Assembly: GCA_964555685.1 (NCBI GenBank)
Contig: CAZKTO010000003.1
Location: 20,098-84,097 of the forward strand
DNA from: CAZKTO01 sp964555685
Lineage (GTDB): Bacteria > Chloroflexota > Dehalococcoidia > SHYB01
Direction: 5' to 3'
DNA length: 64,000 nt
This document shows, in pieces, positions 25,339-34,773 of the stretch (positions within the stretch are counted from its first letter, which is position 1; every line of letters begins with the position of its first letter). The translations under genes and the position numbers were made by a program. A model generated the notes under the pieces. It had not been told where the DNA came from. It saw only the letters and a program-made list of their open reading frames with translations, and ran no database searches.

Positions 25339-26244
25339 ATGACGCTACGAGAGAAGTTGGGTGGAATGAGCCTGTTCGATGCGGCGCGGGCCGCCGGCGT
25401 GAAGTTCACCCGGGAGGCGCTGCCGGAGAGCCGGTTCGTGAGCGCGCACGGGATGCGGTTCCACTACCTGGACTGGGGCAGTCAAGGCAAGCCCAAGATG
25501 CTCCTTCTTCACGGCGGCGCCCAGACGGCCCACATGTGGGACTTCTTCGCCCTCGCCATGCGCGACAGCTACCACATCGCAGCCCTGGACCAGCGCGGCC
25601 ACGGCGACTCGTCCTGGGCCGAGGACGGCGACTACGCGACGGAGGCCCATGTGAAGGACATCGCCGCCGTCACCGACGCCATCGGCTTCGATCATTTCTT
25701 GCTGCTGGGCCTCTCCATGGGCGGACGGAACTCGTACAGCTTCACGGCCCGGCACCCAGAGAAGGTGCACGCGCTGACCATCGTGGACGTGGGGCCGGAG
25801 GTCGAGGTGGAGGGCCGCAAGCACATCCAGGAGTTTCTGGAGGACACGGATGTCTTCGAGTCGTTCGACTGGCTGGTGGAGCGGGTAAAGCTCTATAACC
25901 CGCGCCGGCCGGAGGCGCAGATCCGCGGCAGTCTCGTCAACAACCTGAAGCGTATGCCGGACGGGCGCTGGACCTGGAAGCACGACCGGCGGCGCGGCAT
26001 CCGCCGGGACCGGGGCGGCGAGATCACCGAGGACGCCTGGCGCGACGTGCAGTCCATCCGCTGCCCCACGCTCATCGTCCGCGGCGCCGAGAGCGATATC
26101 TTCTCGCCCCGTACCGCCAGGAAGATGCTGGAGATGGTCCCGGGCAGCCGGCTCGCCGAGGTCCCCAAGGCCGGCCACCTCGTCCCCGGCGATAACCCCA
26201 CCGGCTTCGAGCAGGCCGTCCGCTCCTTCCTCGCCTCCCTCTAG
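25339..26244 (+). CDS. alpha/beta-fold hydrolase
   Basis: The 301-residue cytoplasmic hydrolase has FHYLDWGSQGKPKMLLLHGG with the oxyanion HG, DQRGHGDSSW, and the nucleophile serine in GLSMGGRNS. The acid is in RGAESDIF and the histidine in PKAGHLVPGDNP. An AGGAG sequence lies upstream of the ATG. It is the last plus-strand gene before the triple-hairpin spacer. It resembles lactonase or meta-cleavage hydrolase relatives; the substrate is not determined. Confidence 0.87.
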   Translation: MTLREKLGGMSLFDAARAAGVKFTREALPESRFVSAHGMRFHYLDWGSQGKPKMLLLHGGAQTAHMWDFFALAMRDSYHIAALDQRGHGDSSWAEDGDYATEAHVKDIAAVTDAIGFDHFLLLGLSMGGRNSYSFTARHPEKVHALTIVDVGPEVEVEGRKHIQEFLEDTDVFESFDWLVERVKLYNPRRPEAQIRGSLVNNLKRMPDGRWTWKHDRRRGIRRDRGGEITEDAWRDVQSIRCPTLIVRGAESDIFSPRTARKMLEMVPGSRLAEVPKAGHLVPGDNPTGFEQAVRSFLASL

Positions 26245-26268
26245 CCATGTATCGCTCTCAAGAAAACT

Positions 26269-26302
26269 GGGGAAAGCCTCTTTTGCAAAAGAGGCTTTCC
26301 CC
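26269..26302. repeat. 34-bp perfect palindrome (hairpin 1 of 3)
   Basis: Arms GGGGAAAGCCTCTTTTG and their exact complement form an uninterrupted 34-bp palindrome, 24 bp after the hydrolase stop. There is no T-run after it, so simple intrinsic termination is not obvious. Confidence 0.9.
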
Positions 26303-26328
26303 GGGCCCCCTTCCAGAAAACTCTAGAG

Positions 26329-26378
26329 GTGGAGTAGCGGGGGTGGGCTCCAAGGGGAGCCCACCCCCGCTACTCCAC
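26329..26378. repeat. 23-bp-stem inverted repeat (hairpin 2 of 3)
   Basis: Arms 26329-26351 and 26356-26378 are perfect complements over 23 bp with a 4-nt AAGG loop. This is by far the longest perfect stem I found in the window. Confidence 0.92.
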
Positions 26379-26403
26379 GCCTAAAGTTCCTTGGGAGAGG
26401 TCT

Positions 26404-26436
26404 GGAGAGAGCCTTTCTGTCAAGAAAGGTCTCTCC
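26404..26436. repeat. inverted repeat with one bulge (hairpin 3 of 3)
   Basis: Arms 26404-26418 and 26423-26436 pair over 14 bp with a single bulged G. It ends about 40 bp before the next gene. Confidence 0.85.
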
Positions 26437-26477
26437 AATGTCCTTGGAAACGACGCGCGGCCAGAGGGAGACGAGCG

Positions 26478-27611
26478 ATGGCGCATCAAGGGTTGGTGGT
26501 GCTGGACAGCGACATGCACGTGCTGGAGCCGGACGATCTGTGGCTCCGGTACATGGACGCGCCGTTCCGCGACCAGGCGCCGCGCCGCGCGCCCCTGGGC
26601 CACGACGGCCCTCTGACCTGGCAGTGCCAGGGCAGGTTCCTCCCGGCCTACGCAGACCACCCGGTGCGCCGCCAGCAGAACCGCGCCCGGTCCGAGCGCG
26701 CTCGCCAGAAAGGCGACCGCTACGCCGAGGCGCGCGCCCGCAGCTATGACGCCCGCTCCCAGCTCGCTGCCATGGATATCGAGGGGATCGACGTCGCCGT
26801 GGCCTTCCGCACCCTGGGCAGCCACGTCATCGCCATCGACGGGATGGACGCGGAGCTGGCGGCGGCCTGCTGCCGCGCCTTCAACCGCTGGCTGGCCGAC
26901 TACTGCGCCACGGACCCGTATCGTCTGCGCGGGACCGCCATCGTGCCGATGCAGGACGCGCGCAAGGCCGTCGAGGAGGCGCGGTACGCCGTCGGCGAGC
27001 TCAAGATGTGCGCCATCGTCCTGCCCTCAAACCCGGTCGACGGCCGGCAGCTCTACGACCCCGCCTACGACCCCCTCTGGTCAGCCATCGAGGAGATGGG
27101 CGTTGCGGTGGCCTTCCACGGCGTCCACGCCGCCTACCAGGAGCACATCGCCAACCGATACCTGGAGAATCTGACGCTGGCCCACGCCTCGTCGCACCCC
27201 ATGGAGGCGATGCTGGCCATGGGCGCCATGATCTGCGGCGGCGTCCTTCAGCGCTTCCCCAGGCTCCGGGCCGGGTTCCTGGAAGGGACGTGCGCGTGGG
27301 CGCCCTGGTGGCTCTGGCGGCTGGACGAGGAGTGGGAGAGGTTCGGGCCCGGCGAGCGGACGCAGCTCACGGGTAGGCCCAGCGACTACTTCCGCCGCCA
27401 GTGCTACGTCTCCGTCGACCCCGGCGAGCGGCTTGTGAAGCAGGTCATCGACGTGCTGGGCGACGAGAACCTGGTGATCTCGACCGACTGGCCCCACGAC
27501 GACTCGGCCTACCCCAACGCCATCGCCTCGTTCCTGCGGATCGAGGGGCTGACGGTGGACTCGCGGCGGAAGATACTGTGGGACAACTGCGCGCGGCTGT
27601 ACGGGGTGTGA
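26478..27611 (+). CDS. amidohydrolase family protein (amidohydrolase_2 type)
   Basis: The 377-residue TIM-barrel metal-dependent hydrolase or decarboxylase begins LVVLDSDMHVLEPDDLW, where the usual D-x-H metal motif is DMH. It later has AVAFHGVHA, HASSHPMEAM, GFLEGTCAWAPWWLWRLDEEW, PSDYFRRQC and ISTDWPHDDSAYPNA. GGGAG precedes the ATG at 26478. A paralog lies at 44186-45349. Members act on aromatic or 2-amino-3-carboxymuconate-like acids; the substrate here is unknown. Confidence 0.85.
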   Translation: MAHQGLVVLDSDMHVLEPDDLWLRYMDAPFRDQAPRRAPLGHDGPLTWQCQGRFLPAYADHPVRRQQNRARSERARQKGDRYAEARARSYDARSQLAAMDIEGIDVAVAFRTLGSHVIAIDGMDAELAAACCRAFNRWLADYCATDPYRLRGTAIVPMQDARKAVEEARYAVGELKMCAIVLPSNPVDGRQLYDPAYDPLWSAIEEMGVAVAFHGVHAAYQEHIANRYLENLTLAHASSHPMEAMLAMGAMICGGVLQRFPRLRAGFLEGTCAWAPWWLWRLDEEWERFGPGERTQLTGRPSDYFRRQCYVSVDPGERLVKQVIDVLGDENLVISTDWPHDDSAYPNAIASFLRIEGLTVDSRRKILWDNCARLYGV

Positions 27612-27620
27612 AGGAGCCCC

Positions 27621-28679
27621 CTACCCCACCGGCCCCTCGCCGCGAACCCAGCGGGCGAGGTCGTTGAAGGTGACGGCGACGAAGATGCCCATGAGGATGG
27701 CGAAGCCCGCCAGATGCACCAGGGCCTCCTTCTGCGGCGGGATGCGCTTGCCCCGGCGCACCACCTCGATAGCCAGGAAGAAGAGCCGCCCGCCGTCCAG
27801 GGCCGGGATGGGCAGGATATTGAAGATGGCCAGGTTCAGGCTCAGGAGCGCGGCGAACAGGACCACCGCCCGGATCCCGATGCCGGCCACCTCGCCGGTC
27901 ACGCGCGCGATGCCCACTGGCCCCAGGGCGTCGTCCTGCGGACTGCGCCCGCCCTCGAACCAGCTGGCGATGCCGTTCTTCATCAGGATCAGGACGTCGA
28001 CGGTCTCGCGCCCGGCCTTGGGGACCGCCTCCCAGAACGGATAGGAGCGGCTGACCCTTCGCGCATTCTGGAGATTGTATGCGATGCCCACGTTCCCCTC
28101 GCCGGGAGGGGGATTCCAGCGTGGCGTGACCTTGAGCGTCAGGCGCTCGCCTCCACGCTCCACGATGGTCGTCGTCTCGCCACCCAGGTGGAGCTGGTAC
28201 TGGCGGCGGAGGTCCCCGCTGCTTTCGATCCTGCGCCCGCTGACCTCCCGGATGACGTCGCCCGGCTGAACGCCCGCCGCGGCGGCCGGCGAGCCCGGCG
28301 CCACATCCATGATGGTCACATCGCCCACGGTTACCTTCTCCGGCGTCATGAACAGGATGACGAAGAGGACGACGGCGAGGGCCGCGTTCATGAACGCGCC
28401 GGCGCCCAGCACGATGGCCCGCTTCCAGGCCGCCTGCGCCGCCAGGCTCCGCGGGTCCGAGGGGTCCTCCTCGCCCAGCATCTTCACGAAGCCGCCCAGC
28501 GGGATGGCGTTGATGGAGTAGAGCGTGTCCCCCTTCCGGAAGCCCCACAGCCGAGGCGGCAGGCCGACGCCGAACTCCAGCACCTTCACGCCGGCCAGCT
28601 TGGCCGTGGTGAAGTGCCCCAGCTCGTGGATGATGACGAGCGGAAGCAAGATGGCGAGAAAGGCGAGGAGCGTCGTCAT
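27621..28679 (-). CDS. rseP: site-2 intramembrane zinc metalloprotease RseP
   Basis: The 352-residue membrane protein has the zinc motif HELGH at residues 18-22 in the first membrane helix. A PDZ domain spans roughly residues 115-185 (VAPGSPAAAAGVQPGDVI). A late LDGGR motif in the C-terminal membrane core supplies the third ligand. It cleaves anti-sigma factors and signal-peptide remnants within the membrane. It is the last gene of the rpsB-tsf-pyrH-frr-uppS-cdsA-dxr-rseP block, 18 bp after dxr. Confidence 0.93.
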   Translation of the reverse strand: MTTLLAFLAILLPLVIIHELGHFTTAKLAGVKVLEFGVGLPPRLWGFRKGDTLYSINAIPLGGFVKMLGEEDPSDPRSLAAQAAWKRAIVLGAGAFMNAALAVVLFVILFMTPEKVTVGDVTIMDVAPGSPAAAAGVQPGDVIREVSGRRIESSGDLRRQYQLHLGGETTTIVERGGERLTLKVTPRWNPPPGEGNVGIAYNLQNARRVSRSYPFWEAVPKAGRETVDVLILMKNGIASWFEGGRSPQDDALGPVGIARVTGEVAGIGIRAVVLFAALLSLNLAIFNILPIPALDGGRLFFLAIEVVRRGKRIPPQKEALVHLAGFAILMGIFVAVTFNDLARWVRGEGPVG

Positions 28680-28697
28680 GAGGGTCCGGGGCGCCGG

Positions 28698-29825
28698 CTA
28701 GTCCGGCACCTGTTTCGCCACGAACTCGCGCGCCCAGGCGTCAGCGTCCAGCACGTCCTCCAGCGAGGGGTACTGGACCGACCGGTGGGCGCCCAGGGCC
28801 GCCTCGACGAGCTTGGGGATCTCGCCGAACCCTACCTGGTACGTCAGGAACATCCCCACGGCCACCTCGTCGGCGGCGGCCAGCACCGCCGGGAAGGTGC
28901 CGCCTCGCCTGCCGGCCTCCAGGGCCAGCCGGAAGCACGGATAGCGCCCCATATCCATAGGCTCGAAGGTGAGCTTCCCCACCTCGATGAGATTCAGCCG
29001 AGGCAGCGAAGGATTCGGCCACCGCTCGGGATAGGAGAGGGAGTACTGGATGGGCAGGCGCATGTCGGGCGGACCCAGCTGGGCCTTCACCGAGCCATCG
29101 GCCAGCTCGACCATCGAGTGGATAATGCTCTGGGGGTGGATCACCACCTCGATGCGGTCCATGGGGACGCCGAAGAGCCAGTTGGCCTCGATGACCTCGA
29201 ACCCTTTATTCATCAGTGTCGCCGAGTCGATGGTGATCTTGCGCCCCATGCGCCACGTCGGGTGATTGAGGGCCTCGCCCTGGGTGACGGCCGCGATCTC
29301 GTGGATGGGCCGGGCGCGGAAGGGGCCGCCGGATGCGGTAAGGATGATGCGCTGGATCTCCTTGCTCTCGCCGCGCATGCACTGCCACATGGCGCTGGGC
29401 TCGCTGTCCACGGGCAGGATCTCGACGCCGTTGCGCTGGGCCTGGGCGGTGACGATGTTGCCCGCCATGATGATGACCTCTTTGTTGGCCAGCGCGATGG
29501 CCTTGCGGGCGTTGATGGCGGCCAGCGTCGGCATCAGGCCCATGCGCCCGACGGTGGCGACCATGATGACGTCCACCTCCGGATGGACCGCCATCTCCTC
29601 CATGGTGGTATAGCGCCAGCCGTTGGGGACCAGGAGCTCGTCGCCGACGCCCCTGGTGTAGTAGACCATCTGGGGCTTGAACTCGGCGACCTGTTTGGAG
29701 AGCAACTCGATATTCGAACCCGCGGCGAGGCCCAGGACCTGGAAGCGATCGGGGAAGGAGCGGACGATGTCGAGGGTCTGGCGGCCGATGGAGCCCGTGG
29801 AACCGAGGATGGCGATGCGCTTCAT
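28698..29825 (-). CDS. dxr: 1-deoxy-D-xylulose 5-phosphate reductoisomerase
   Basis: The 375-residue protein has the NADPH motif GSTGSIGRQTLDIV, ALANKEVIIMAG, the metal/substrate motif LPVDSEPSAMWQ (Asp and Glu ligands), TASGGPF and MNKGFEVIEANWLF. It makes 2-C-methylerythritol 4-phosphate in the MEP isoprenoid pathway. Its ATG overlaps the cdsA stop by 4 bp (ATGA at 29822-29825). Confidence 0.95.
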   Translation of the reverse strand: MKRIAILGSTGSIGRQTLDIVRSFPDRFQVLGLAAGSNIELLSKQVAEFKPQMVYYTRGVGDELLVPNGWRYTTMEEMAVHPEVDVIMVATVGRMGLMPTLAAINARKAIALANKEVIIMAGNIVTAQAQRNGVEILPVDSEPSAMWQCMRGESKEIQRIILTASGGPFRARPIHEIAAVTQGEALNHPTWRMGRKITIDSATLMNKGFEVIEANWLFGVPMDRIEVVIHPQSIIHSMVELADGSVKAQLGPPDMRLPIQYSLSYPERWPNPSLPRLNLIEVGKLTFEPMDMGRYPCFRLALEAGRRGGTFPAVLAAADEVAVGMFLTYQVGFGEIPKLVEAALGAHRSVQYPSLEDVLDADAWAREFVAKQVPD

Positions 29826-30697
29826 GGTGCACTCAGCCCTTCCGTTACGAAGTAGTATAGCACGACGATTGCCGGAATCAGGCTGTCCAGACGGTCCAGC
29901 ACGCCGCCGTGCCCGGGGATGAGCCCGCTGGAGTCCTTCACCCCGGCCATCCGCTTGATCATCGAGAGGGAGAGGTCGCCGAACTGGGAGGCGACGGCCA
30001 GGAGGAACCCGAGCAGCACGCCCTGGCCGGCGTTGATCTCGAGATCGAAGCCAGCGGTGACGGCCCAGCCGGCGACCATGCCCGTGGCGATGCCGGCGAT
30101 GGAGCCCTCCCACGTCTTCCGGGGGCTGATGGTCGGCGCCATGGGGTGACGGCCCACCAGGCGGCCGATGACGTAGGCGCTGGTATCCACGGCGAAGGTG
30201 AGGATGACGGCCGTCAACAGCCACTCGCGCCCCTCCACCAGCGCCCGGATGCGGACGGCGTGGCTCAGGGTCCAGCCGATGAGGAAGACGCCGGCCAGCG
30301 TCCAGACCCAATCGGCCAGGAGCCGCTCCTTGGGCGGCGTGAGGAGCAGAAGGAAGAGGGGCACGATGATGGTCCCGGTGATGAGGGCGCCCTGGAAGTT
30401 GAAATCGACGACGGCCTCGACGACGAAGAGGACGCCAGCGACGATGCCCAGGAGAAGGGTGGGCGTGGCGCCAGCCCGGACGGTCATCCGGTGGAACTCG
30501 TAGACGCCGACGCAGGCCGCCGCCGAGACCAGGGCCGCCGTGGCGGGCACGCCGAACCACACCATGGCAATGATGAGCGGCGTGAAGACGGCCCCGGAGG
30601 TGACGCGGGAGCGGATGTTGGACGATGGACCGGCGGGCGCACCGCCCGGGACGCCGTGGCCGGCCGGTACGGGTCGTCCGGTCACGGGCTGGGCCAC
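29822..30697 (-). CDS. cdsA: phosphatidate cytidylyltransferase
   Basis: The 291-residue polytopic membrane protein carries the CDS signature SPRKTWEGSIAG and GDLSLSMIKRMAGVKDSS with GHGGVLDRLDSL. It converts phosphatidate and CTP to CDP-diacylglycerol. The GTG at 30697 is chosen because AGGAG, within the end of uppS, lies 8 nt upstream; the frame continues further but overlaps uppS. Confidence 0.93.
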   Translation of the reverse strand: MAQPVTGRPVPAGHGVPGGAPAGPSSNIRSRVTSGAVFTPLIIAMVWFGVPATAALVSAAACVGVYEFHRMTVRAGATPTLLLGIVAGVLFVVEAVVDFNFQGALITGTIIVPLFLLLLTPPKERLLADWVWTLAGVFLIGWTLSHAVRIRALVEGREWLLTAVILTFAVDTSAYVIGRLVGRHPMAPTISPRKTWEGSIAGIATGMVAGWAVTAGFDLEINAGQGVLLGFLLAVASQFGDLSLSMIKRMAGVKDSSGLIPGHGGVLDRLDSLIPAIVVLYYFVTEGLSAP

Positions 30698-30702
30698 GGG
30701 TG

Positions 30703-31446
30703 CTACTCCTCCGACGCCAGCCCGCCGAAGCGCCGCTGCCGCTGGGCGTAGGCCGCCAGGGCCTGCCGGACCTCGTCCTCGCCGAAGTCCGGCCAGCACG
30801 CGCTGGTAGCGTAGTACTCAGCGTAGGCCGTCTGCCAGAGGAGGAGGTTGCTGAGGCGCATCTCCCCGCCGGTGCGGATCACCAGGTCCGGGTCCGGAAC
30901 GCCCGCCGTGTCCAGAAAGGAGGCGAAGGCCTCCTCCGTCGCCTCCTCCGGTCTGACGCCCGCGGCCAGCATCCGGCGCACCGCCGCGACGATCTCCGCC
31001 CGGCCGCCGTAGTCCAGGGCGACGCAGAGGGTGAAGCGGCGGTTGTCCTTGGTGAGATCCACGGCATGCTGGACCGCCTGCCGCAGGGCCGGGGCCAGGC
31101 GGTCGCTCCGGCCGATGTGGATCAGACGCACGCCGCTCTCATGGAGGCTCTGGAGCTCGCGGCGGACCACCTCGCCCAGGAGGCGCCAGAGGCCGCTCAC
31201 CTCCTCGCGCGGCCGTGACCAGTTCTCCGTGGAGAAGGCGTAGAGGGTGAGATAGGTCACGCCGTGGTCCGCGAAGGCCTGGATAACCCGGCGGGCGTTG
31301 CGGGCGCCGGCGCGGTGCCCGGCGAGCCGGAGCAGGCCACGGCTCCGGGCCCACCGGCCGTTCCCATCCATGATGACGGCTACGTGGCAGGGGACACGGA
31401 CGGCCTGGGTGTCCGGGACGGGAGCGGGGCGCGTCTGGTTGGTCAT
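30703..31446 (-). CDS. uppS: undecaprenyl diphosphate synthase
   Basis: The 247-residue cis-prenyltransferase has VAIMDGNGRWARSRG with the catalytic Asp, FSTENWSRP, and RTGGEMRLSNLLLWQ for diphosphate binding. It builds the C55 lipid carrier for cell-wall synthesis. Five bases separate it from cdsA. The proline-rich first 15 residues are dispensable in the family. Confidence 0.95.
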   Translation of the reverse strand: MTNQTRPAPVPDTQAVRVPCHVAVIMDGNGRWARSRGLLRLAGHRAGARNARRVIQAFADHGVTYLTLYAFSTENWSRPREEVSGLWRLLGEVVRRELQSLHESGVRLIHIGRSDRLAPALRQAVQHAVDLTKDNRRFTLCVALDYGGRAEIVAAVRRMLAAGVRPEEATEEAFASFLDTAGVPDPDLVIRTGGEMRLSNLLLWQTAYAEYYATSACWPDFGEDEVRQALAAYAQRQRRFGGLASEE

Positions 31447-31466
31447 GGGCGAGGCCCGGAGGCGGC

Positions 31467-32024
31467 CTAGACCTCCATCAGCTCGGCCTCTTTCTTGGCC
31501 CCGAGCCTGTCGGCCTGCTCCACCGAGCTGTCCGTGAGCTTCTGCAGACGCTCCTGAGCGCGCCGCTGCTCGTCCTGCGAGATCTGCTTACTCTTCTCGG
31601 CGTCCCGGAGCGCCTCGATACCCTCGCGCCGGACGTTGCGGATGGCGATCTTCCCATCCTCGACGCGGCGGCCAACCACCTTGACGAGCTCCCGGCGGCG
31701 CTCCTCGTTCAGGGGCGGGATGGGCAGGCGGATGACGGCGCCATCGCTGGCGGGGTTGAGGCCCAGGTCAGACTTGAGGATCGCCTTCTCGATCTGGCTG
31801 GTGGCCTGCTTATCCCAGGGCTGGATGGTGATGAGCCGGGCCTCGGGGACGGAGATGGTGGCGAGCTGGTTGAGCGGCATGGGCGTGCCGTAGTAGTCCA
31901 CTAACAGGTGCTCGACCAGGCTGGACCTGGCGCGGCCCGTGCGGATGGAGGCCAGGTCCTTCTCCAGGACCTCGAGGCTCTTCTTCATCTTGGCTTCGGA
32001 CTGGCGCAGGGTCTCCTCGATCAT
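31467..32024 (-). CDS. frr: ribosome recycling factor
   Basis: The 185-residue protein has the full RRF pattern: an N-terminal helix ending [53 protein letters not shown] and [16 protein letters not shown]. It separates ribosomal subunits after termination. Its ATG overlaps the pyrH TGA by 4 bp. Confidence 0.96.
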   Translation of the reverse strand: MIEETLRQSEAKMKKSLEVLEKDLASIRTGRARSSLVEHLLVDYYGTPMPLNQLATISVPEARLITIQPWDKQATSQIEKAILKSDLGLNPASDGAVIRLPIPPLNEERRRELVKVVGRRVEDGKIAIRNVRREGIEALRDAEKSKQISQDEQRRAQERLQKLTDSSVEQADRLGAKKEAELMEV

Positions 32025-32800
32025 GACCGTTGCTCCGCCACCGGCTCGGCGGTGGGCTTTCGCTCCAATTTGACGGACGGCTGCGACGAGACGAGGGTGC
32101 CGAACTCCTCGCTCAGCAGCACCTTCTCCAGGCAGCGTGGGTCCCGCAGATCGAAGACGATAATGGGCAGGGAGTTGTCCATGCACATGGAGAGCGCCGT
32201 CGAATCCATGACCTCGAGGCGCAGGTTGAGGGCGTCCAGGTAGGAGAGGCGAAGGAACTTGCGTGCGTCGGGGCGCTTGCGGGGATCGGCGTCGTAGACG
32301 CCGTCGACGCCGTTCTTCGCCATCAACAGCACGCCCGCCCCGATCTCGACGGACCGGAGCGCGGCGGCGGTATCGGTGGTCATGTAGGGGTTGCCGGTGC
32401 CCGCGGCGAAGATGACGACGCGGCCCAGCTCCAGGTGCCGCATGGCCCGGCGCTGGATGAAGGGCTCGGCGACGTTGGTAATGGGGATGGCCGTCTGGGT
32501 CCGGGTGACGACGCCGAGCTTCTCGAGGGCGTCCTGGAGGGCCAGGGCGTTGATAACGGTGGCCAGCATGCCGGCGTAGTCAGCGGTGGTGCGGTCCATG
32601 CCGGCCTGAGCGGCCTCGGCCCCGCGCCAGAGGTTGCCCCCGCCGACGACGACCGCGATCTCGACGCCGAGCTGGCGGGCGCGCTTGATATGATTCGCGA
32701 CGTACCGGAGCGTCGGTAGGTCGATCCCCGACGGGCCCTCGCCACGCAGGGCCTCGCCGCTGAGCTTCAGGACCGCCCGTTTGTACCGGAGTTGCTGCAT
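32021..32800 (-). CDS. pyrH: UMP kinase
   Basis: The 259-residue amino-acid-kinase-fold protein has [40 protein letters not shown] and [16 protein letters not shown]. It phosphorylates UMP to UDP. GAGGAG lies 4 nt upstream of the ATG at 32800. The C-terminal tail is slightly longer than usual (about 20 residues, basic and Pro/Glu-containing). Confidence 0.95.
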   Translation of the reverse strand: MQQLRYKRAVLKLSGEALRGEGPSGIDLPTLRYVANHIKRARQLGVEIAVVVGGGNLWRGAEAAQAGMDRTTADYAGMLATVINALALQDALEKLGVVTRTQTAIPITNVAEPFIQRRAMRHLELGRVVIFAAGTGNPYMTTDTAAALRSVEIGAGVLLMAKNGVDGVYDADPRKRPDARKFLRLSYLDALNLRLEVMDSTALSMCMDNSLPIIVFDLRDPRCLEKVLLSEEFGTLVSSQPSVKLERKPTAEPVAEQRS

Positions 32801-32903
32801 GGCGCTCCTCAGGCCGGAGAGGCCGCGGATGCCCGGGCTAACGGATTCTCCTCGCGGCCATGGACCACGCCGGGGGACCCGCCCGCCGGTGGCAGGCTCG
32901 CGC

Positions 32904-33419
32904 CTATTTGCCCAGCTCGAAGCGGCTGATCCTCCGGACCCGGATGTTCTCCCCCAGCTTGGCGATGGCCTCGGCGACGAGATCCTTGATGGTCTTGGAG
33001 GGGTCACGTATGGAGGGCTGGTGCATCAGGCTGGTCTCGGCCAGGCTGCCATCCGGGCTCTCGGGCAGGTCGTCCACGCCGATGTAGCGGGGGTTCATGG
33101 CCGCCACCTGGAGGGCGATCTCGTGGGCCAGGTTCTTGAAGACGTCCGTGCGCGCTACGAAATCCGTCTCGCAGTTGAGCTCGACGAGGACGCCGATGCG
33201 GCCTCCCTGGTGGACGTAGGTCTCGATGAGGCCCTGGGAGGCCTTGGCGCCGGCCTTCCTCTCGGCCAGGGCCATGCCCTTGGCGATGCCCTTCTTGCGC
33301 AGGGCCTCGATGGCGGCCTCAATGTCGCCCTGGGCCTCGTCGAGGGCGCGCTTGCACTCCATGACGCCAGCGCCGGTGCGCGAGCGCACCGTCTTGACGG
33401 TCTCCGCAGTGACGACCAC
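32904..33419 (-). CDS. tsf: elongation factor Ts, short form
   Basis: The 171-residue protein has the UBA-like N terminus ([19 protein letters not shown]), [17 protein letters not shown], and [29 protein letters not shown]. Only one core subdomain is present, as in the short EF-Ts of Thermus-like bacteria. A GTG start has AGGAG 9 nt upstream. It exchanges GDP on EF-Tu. A 103-bp spacer separates it from pyrH. Confidence 0.94.
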   Translation of the reverse strand: MVVTAETVKTVRSRTGAGVMECKRALDEAQGDIEAAIEALRKKGIAKGMALAERKAGAKASQGLIETYVHQGGRIGVLVELNCETDFVARTDVFKNLAHEIALQVAAMNPRYIGVDDLPESPDGSLAETSLMHQPSIRDPSKTIKDLVAEAIAKLGENIRVRRISRFELGK

Positions 33420-33454
33420 GGGTGCGAGCTCCTGGAAGGTTGGTGGCCGGGGTT

Positions 33455-34255
33455 CTAGGACTCAGCCGCAGCCGCCACCACTTCCTGCGAGGCCGCCGCC
33501 TCGTCCGCCTTCTGCTGCTCCATCTGGCGTGTCGCGCGCATGGCGTTACCCTCGAGGACGGCGTCGGCCATCTTGCTGGTGATGAGGCGCACCGAGCGAA
33601 TGGCGTCGTCGTTGCCGGGGATAGGATAGTCGATGAGGTTGGGATCGCAGTCGGTGTCGTTGATGGCGACGATGGGGACGCCCACGCGGCGGGCCTCGGC
33701 GACGGCGATCCGCTCCTTGCCGGGGTCGACGATAAAGACGACGTCCGGGATGCGCCGCATCTCCTTGATGCCGCCCATCATGCGGTTGAGCTTGATGACG
33801 AGCTCCTCGCGCTTGAGGCCCTCGTGCTTGGTCACAAGGGTGGACTGGCCGGTGTCGCGCTGGCGCTCCCACTCGATGAGCTGGTCGATGCGCTGCCGGA
33901 TGGTGGCGAAATTGGTGAGGGTGCCGCCCAGCCAGCGCTGGTTGACGTAGCACATGCCGCAGCGCTTGGCCTCCTGCTCGATGGCCTCGGCCGCCTGCTT
34001 CTTGGTCCCGACGAAGAGGACCGTCTTGCCCTCGGCGGCGAGGTCGCGCACGTAGTGGAAGGCCCGCGCGAGCATGCCGAGGGTCTGCTGCAGGTCGATG
34101 ATGTGGATGCCGTTGCGCTGGGTGAAGATGTACTGCTTCATCTTGGGGTTCCACCGGCGCGTCTTGTGGCCGAAGTGGACCCCCGTCTCCAGCAGCAGCT
34201 TCATGCTGACGACTTCGTCCTCGCCCTGCTTGGGCTCCGCGACTTGCTGGGTCAT
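33455..34255 (-). CDS. rpsB: 30S ribosomal protein S2
   Basis: The 266-residue protein contains [47 protein letters not shown] and the late SDVRL-like [15 protein letters not shown]. The Glu/Ala-rich tail is variable in the family. It is the first gene of the operon and has its own promoter. Confidence 0.96.
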   Translation of the reverse strand: MTQQVAEPKQGEDEVVSMKLLLETGVHFGHKTRRWNPKMKQYIFTQRNGIHIIDLQQTLGMLARAFHYVRDLAAEGKTVLFVGTKKQAAEAIEQEAKRCGMCYVNQRWLGGTLTNFATIRQRIDQLIEWERQRDTGQSTLVTKHEGLKREELVIKLNRMMGGIKEMRRIPDVVFIVDPGKERIAVAEARRVGVPIVAINDTDCDPNLIDYPIPGNDDAIRSVRLITSKMADAVLEGNAMRATRQMEQQKADEAAASQEVVAAAAES

Positions 34256-34319
34256 AGGCCTGCGTTTCCCTCCGATTCGGGCAACATGCAACGAAAGCGA
34301 TGGCGCGCGTGCATCGGTC

Positions 34320-34349
34320 AGTGTACCATAGCGGCAAACTTGAGGGCAA
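34320..34349 (-). promoter_or_regulatory. promoter of the rpsB operon
   Basis: On the minus strand, TTGCCC (34344-34349) and TACACT (34320-34325) are spaced 18 bp apart. TGG before the -10 gives an extended form. The leader to the rpsB ATG would be about 58 nt. Confidence 0.5.
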
Positions 34350-34396
34350 CCAGAGGGATGCCAGGCCGGCCCAGCGGCGACTCCCGGAGGCCCGTC

Positions 34397-34762
34397 ATGC
34401 TCAAGACGCAAGGCTTCACCCATCTCCATCTCGCGGTCAAGGATATCCAGCGGTCCCTGAAGTTCTACACCGAGACGCTGGGGATGCAGGTCCAGTTCTG
34501 GGAGGGGCGCTCGATGGTCTTCCTGCACACGCCGGGCTCCCGGGACCTGCTGACGCTGCGCCAGGCGAGGAGGGGCGAGGCCGTGGGCATGGGCGGCGGC
34601 TTGGGCCACTTCGGCTTCCGGCTCAAGGACAAGGCCGGTCTGGATGCGGCGGTGAAGGAGGTCGTGGCCGCGGGCGGCAAGCTGCTAGGCAGAGGCGAGC
34701 ACGCGCCCGGCCTCCCGTACGCCTACCTCTCCGACCCGGACGGGTATGTGATCGAGCTGTAA
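34397..34762 (+). CDS. glyoxalase/VOC family protein
   Basis: The 121-residue single VOC module pair has [31 protein letters not shown] and [15 protein letters not shown]. Candidate metal ligands are the first histidine, the GHFGF histidine and the terminal glutamate. CGGAGG lies 6 nt upstream. It is divergent from the rpsB operon and 11 bp before tag. Members include lactoylglutathione lyases, epimerases and dioxygenases; the reaction is not assigned. Confidence 0.87.
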   Translation: MLKTQGFTHLHLAVKDIQRSLKFYTETLGMQVQFWEGRSMVFLHTPGSRDLLTLRQARRGEAVGMGGGLGHFGFRLKDKAGLDAAVKEVVAAGGKLLGRGEHAPGLPYAYLSDPDGYVIEL

Positions 34763-34773
34763 AGCGCCTTTCC

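Noticed and set aside
26269..26436. Integron attC sites
   Set aside because: No integrase, no attC core triplets and no gene cassettes; the palindromes are perfect rather than imperfect as in attC.
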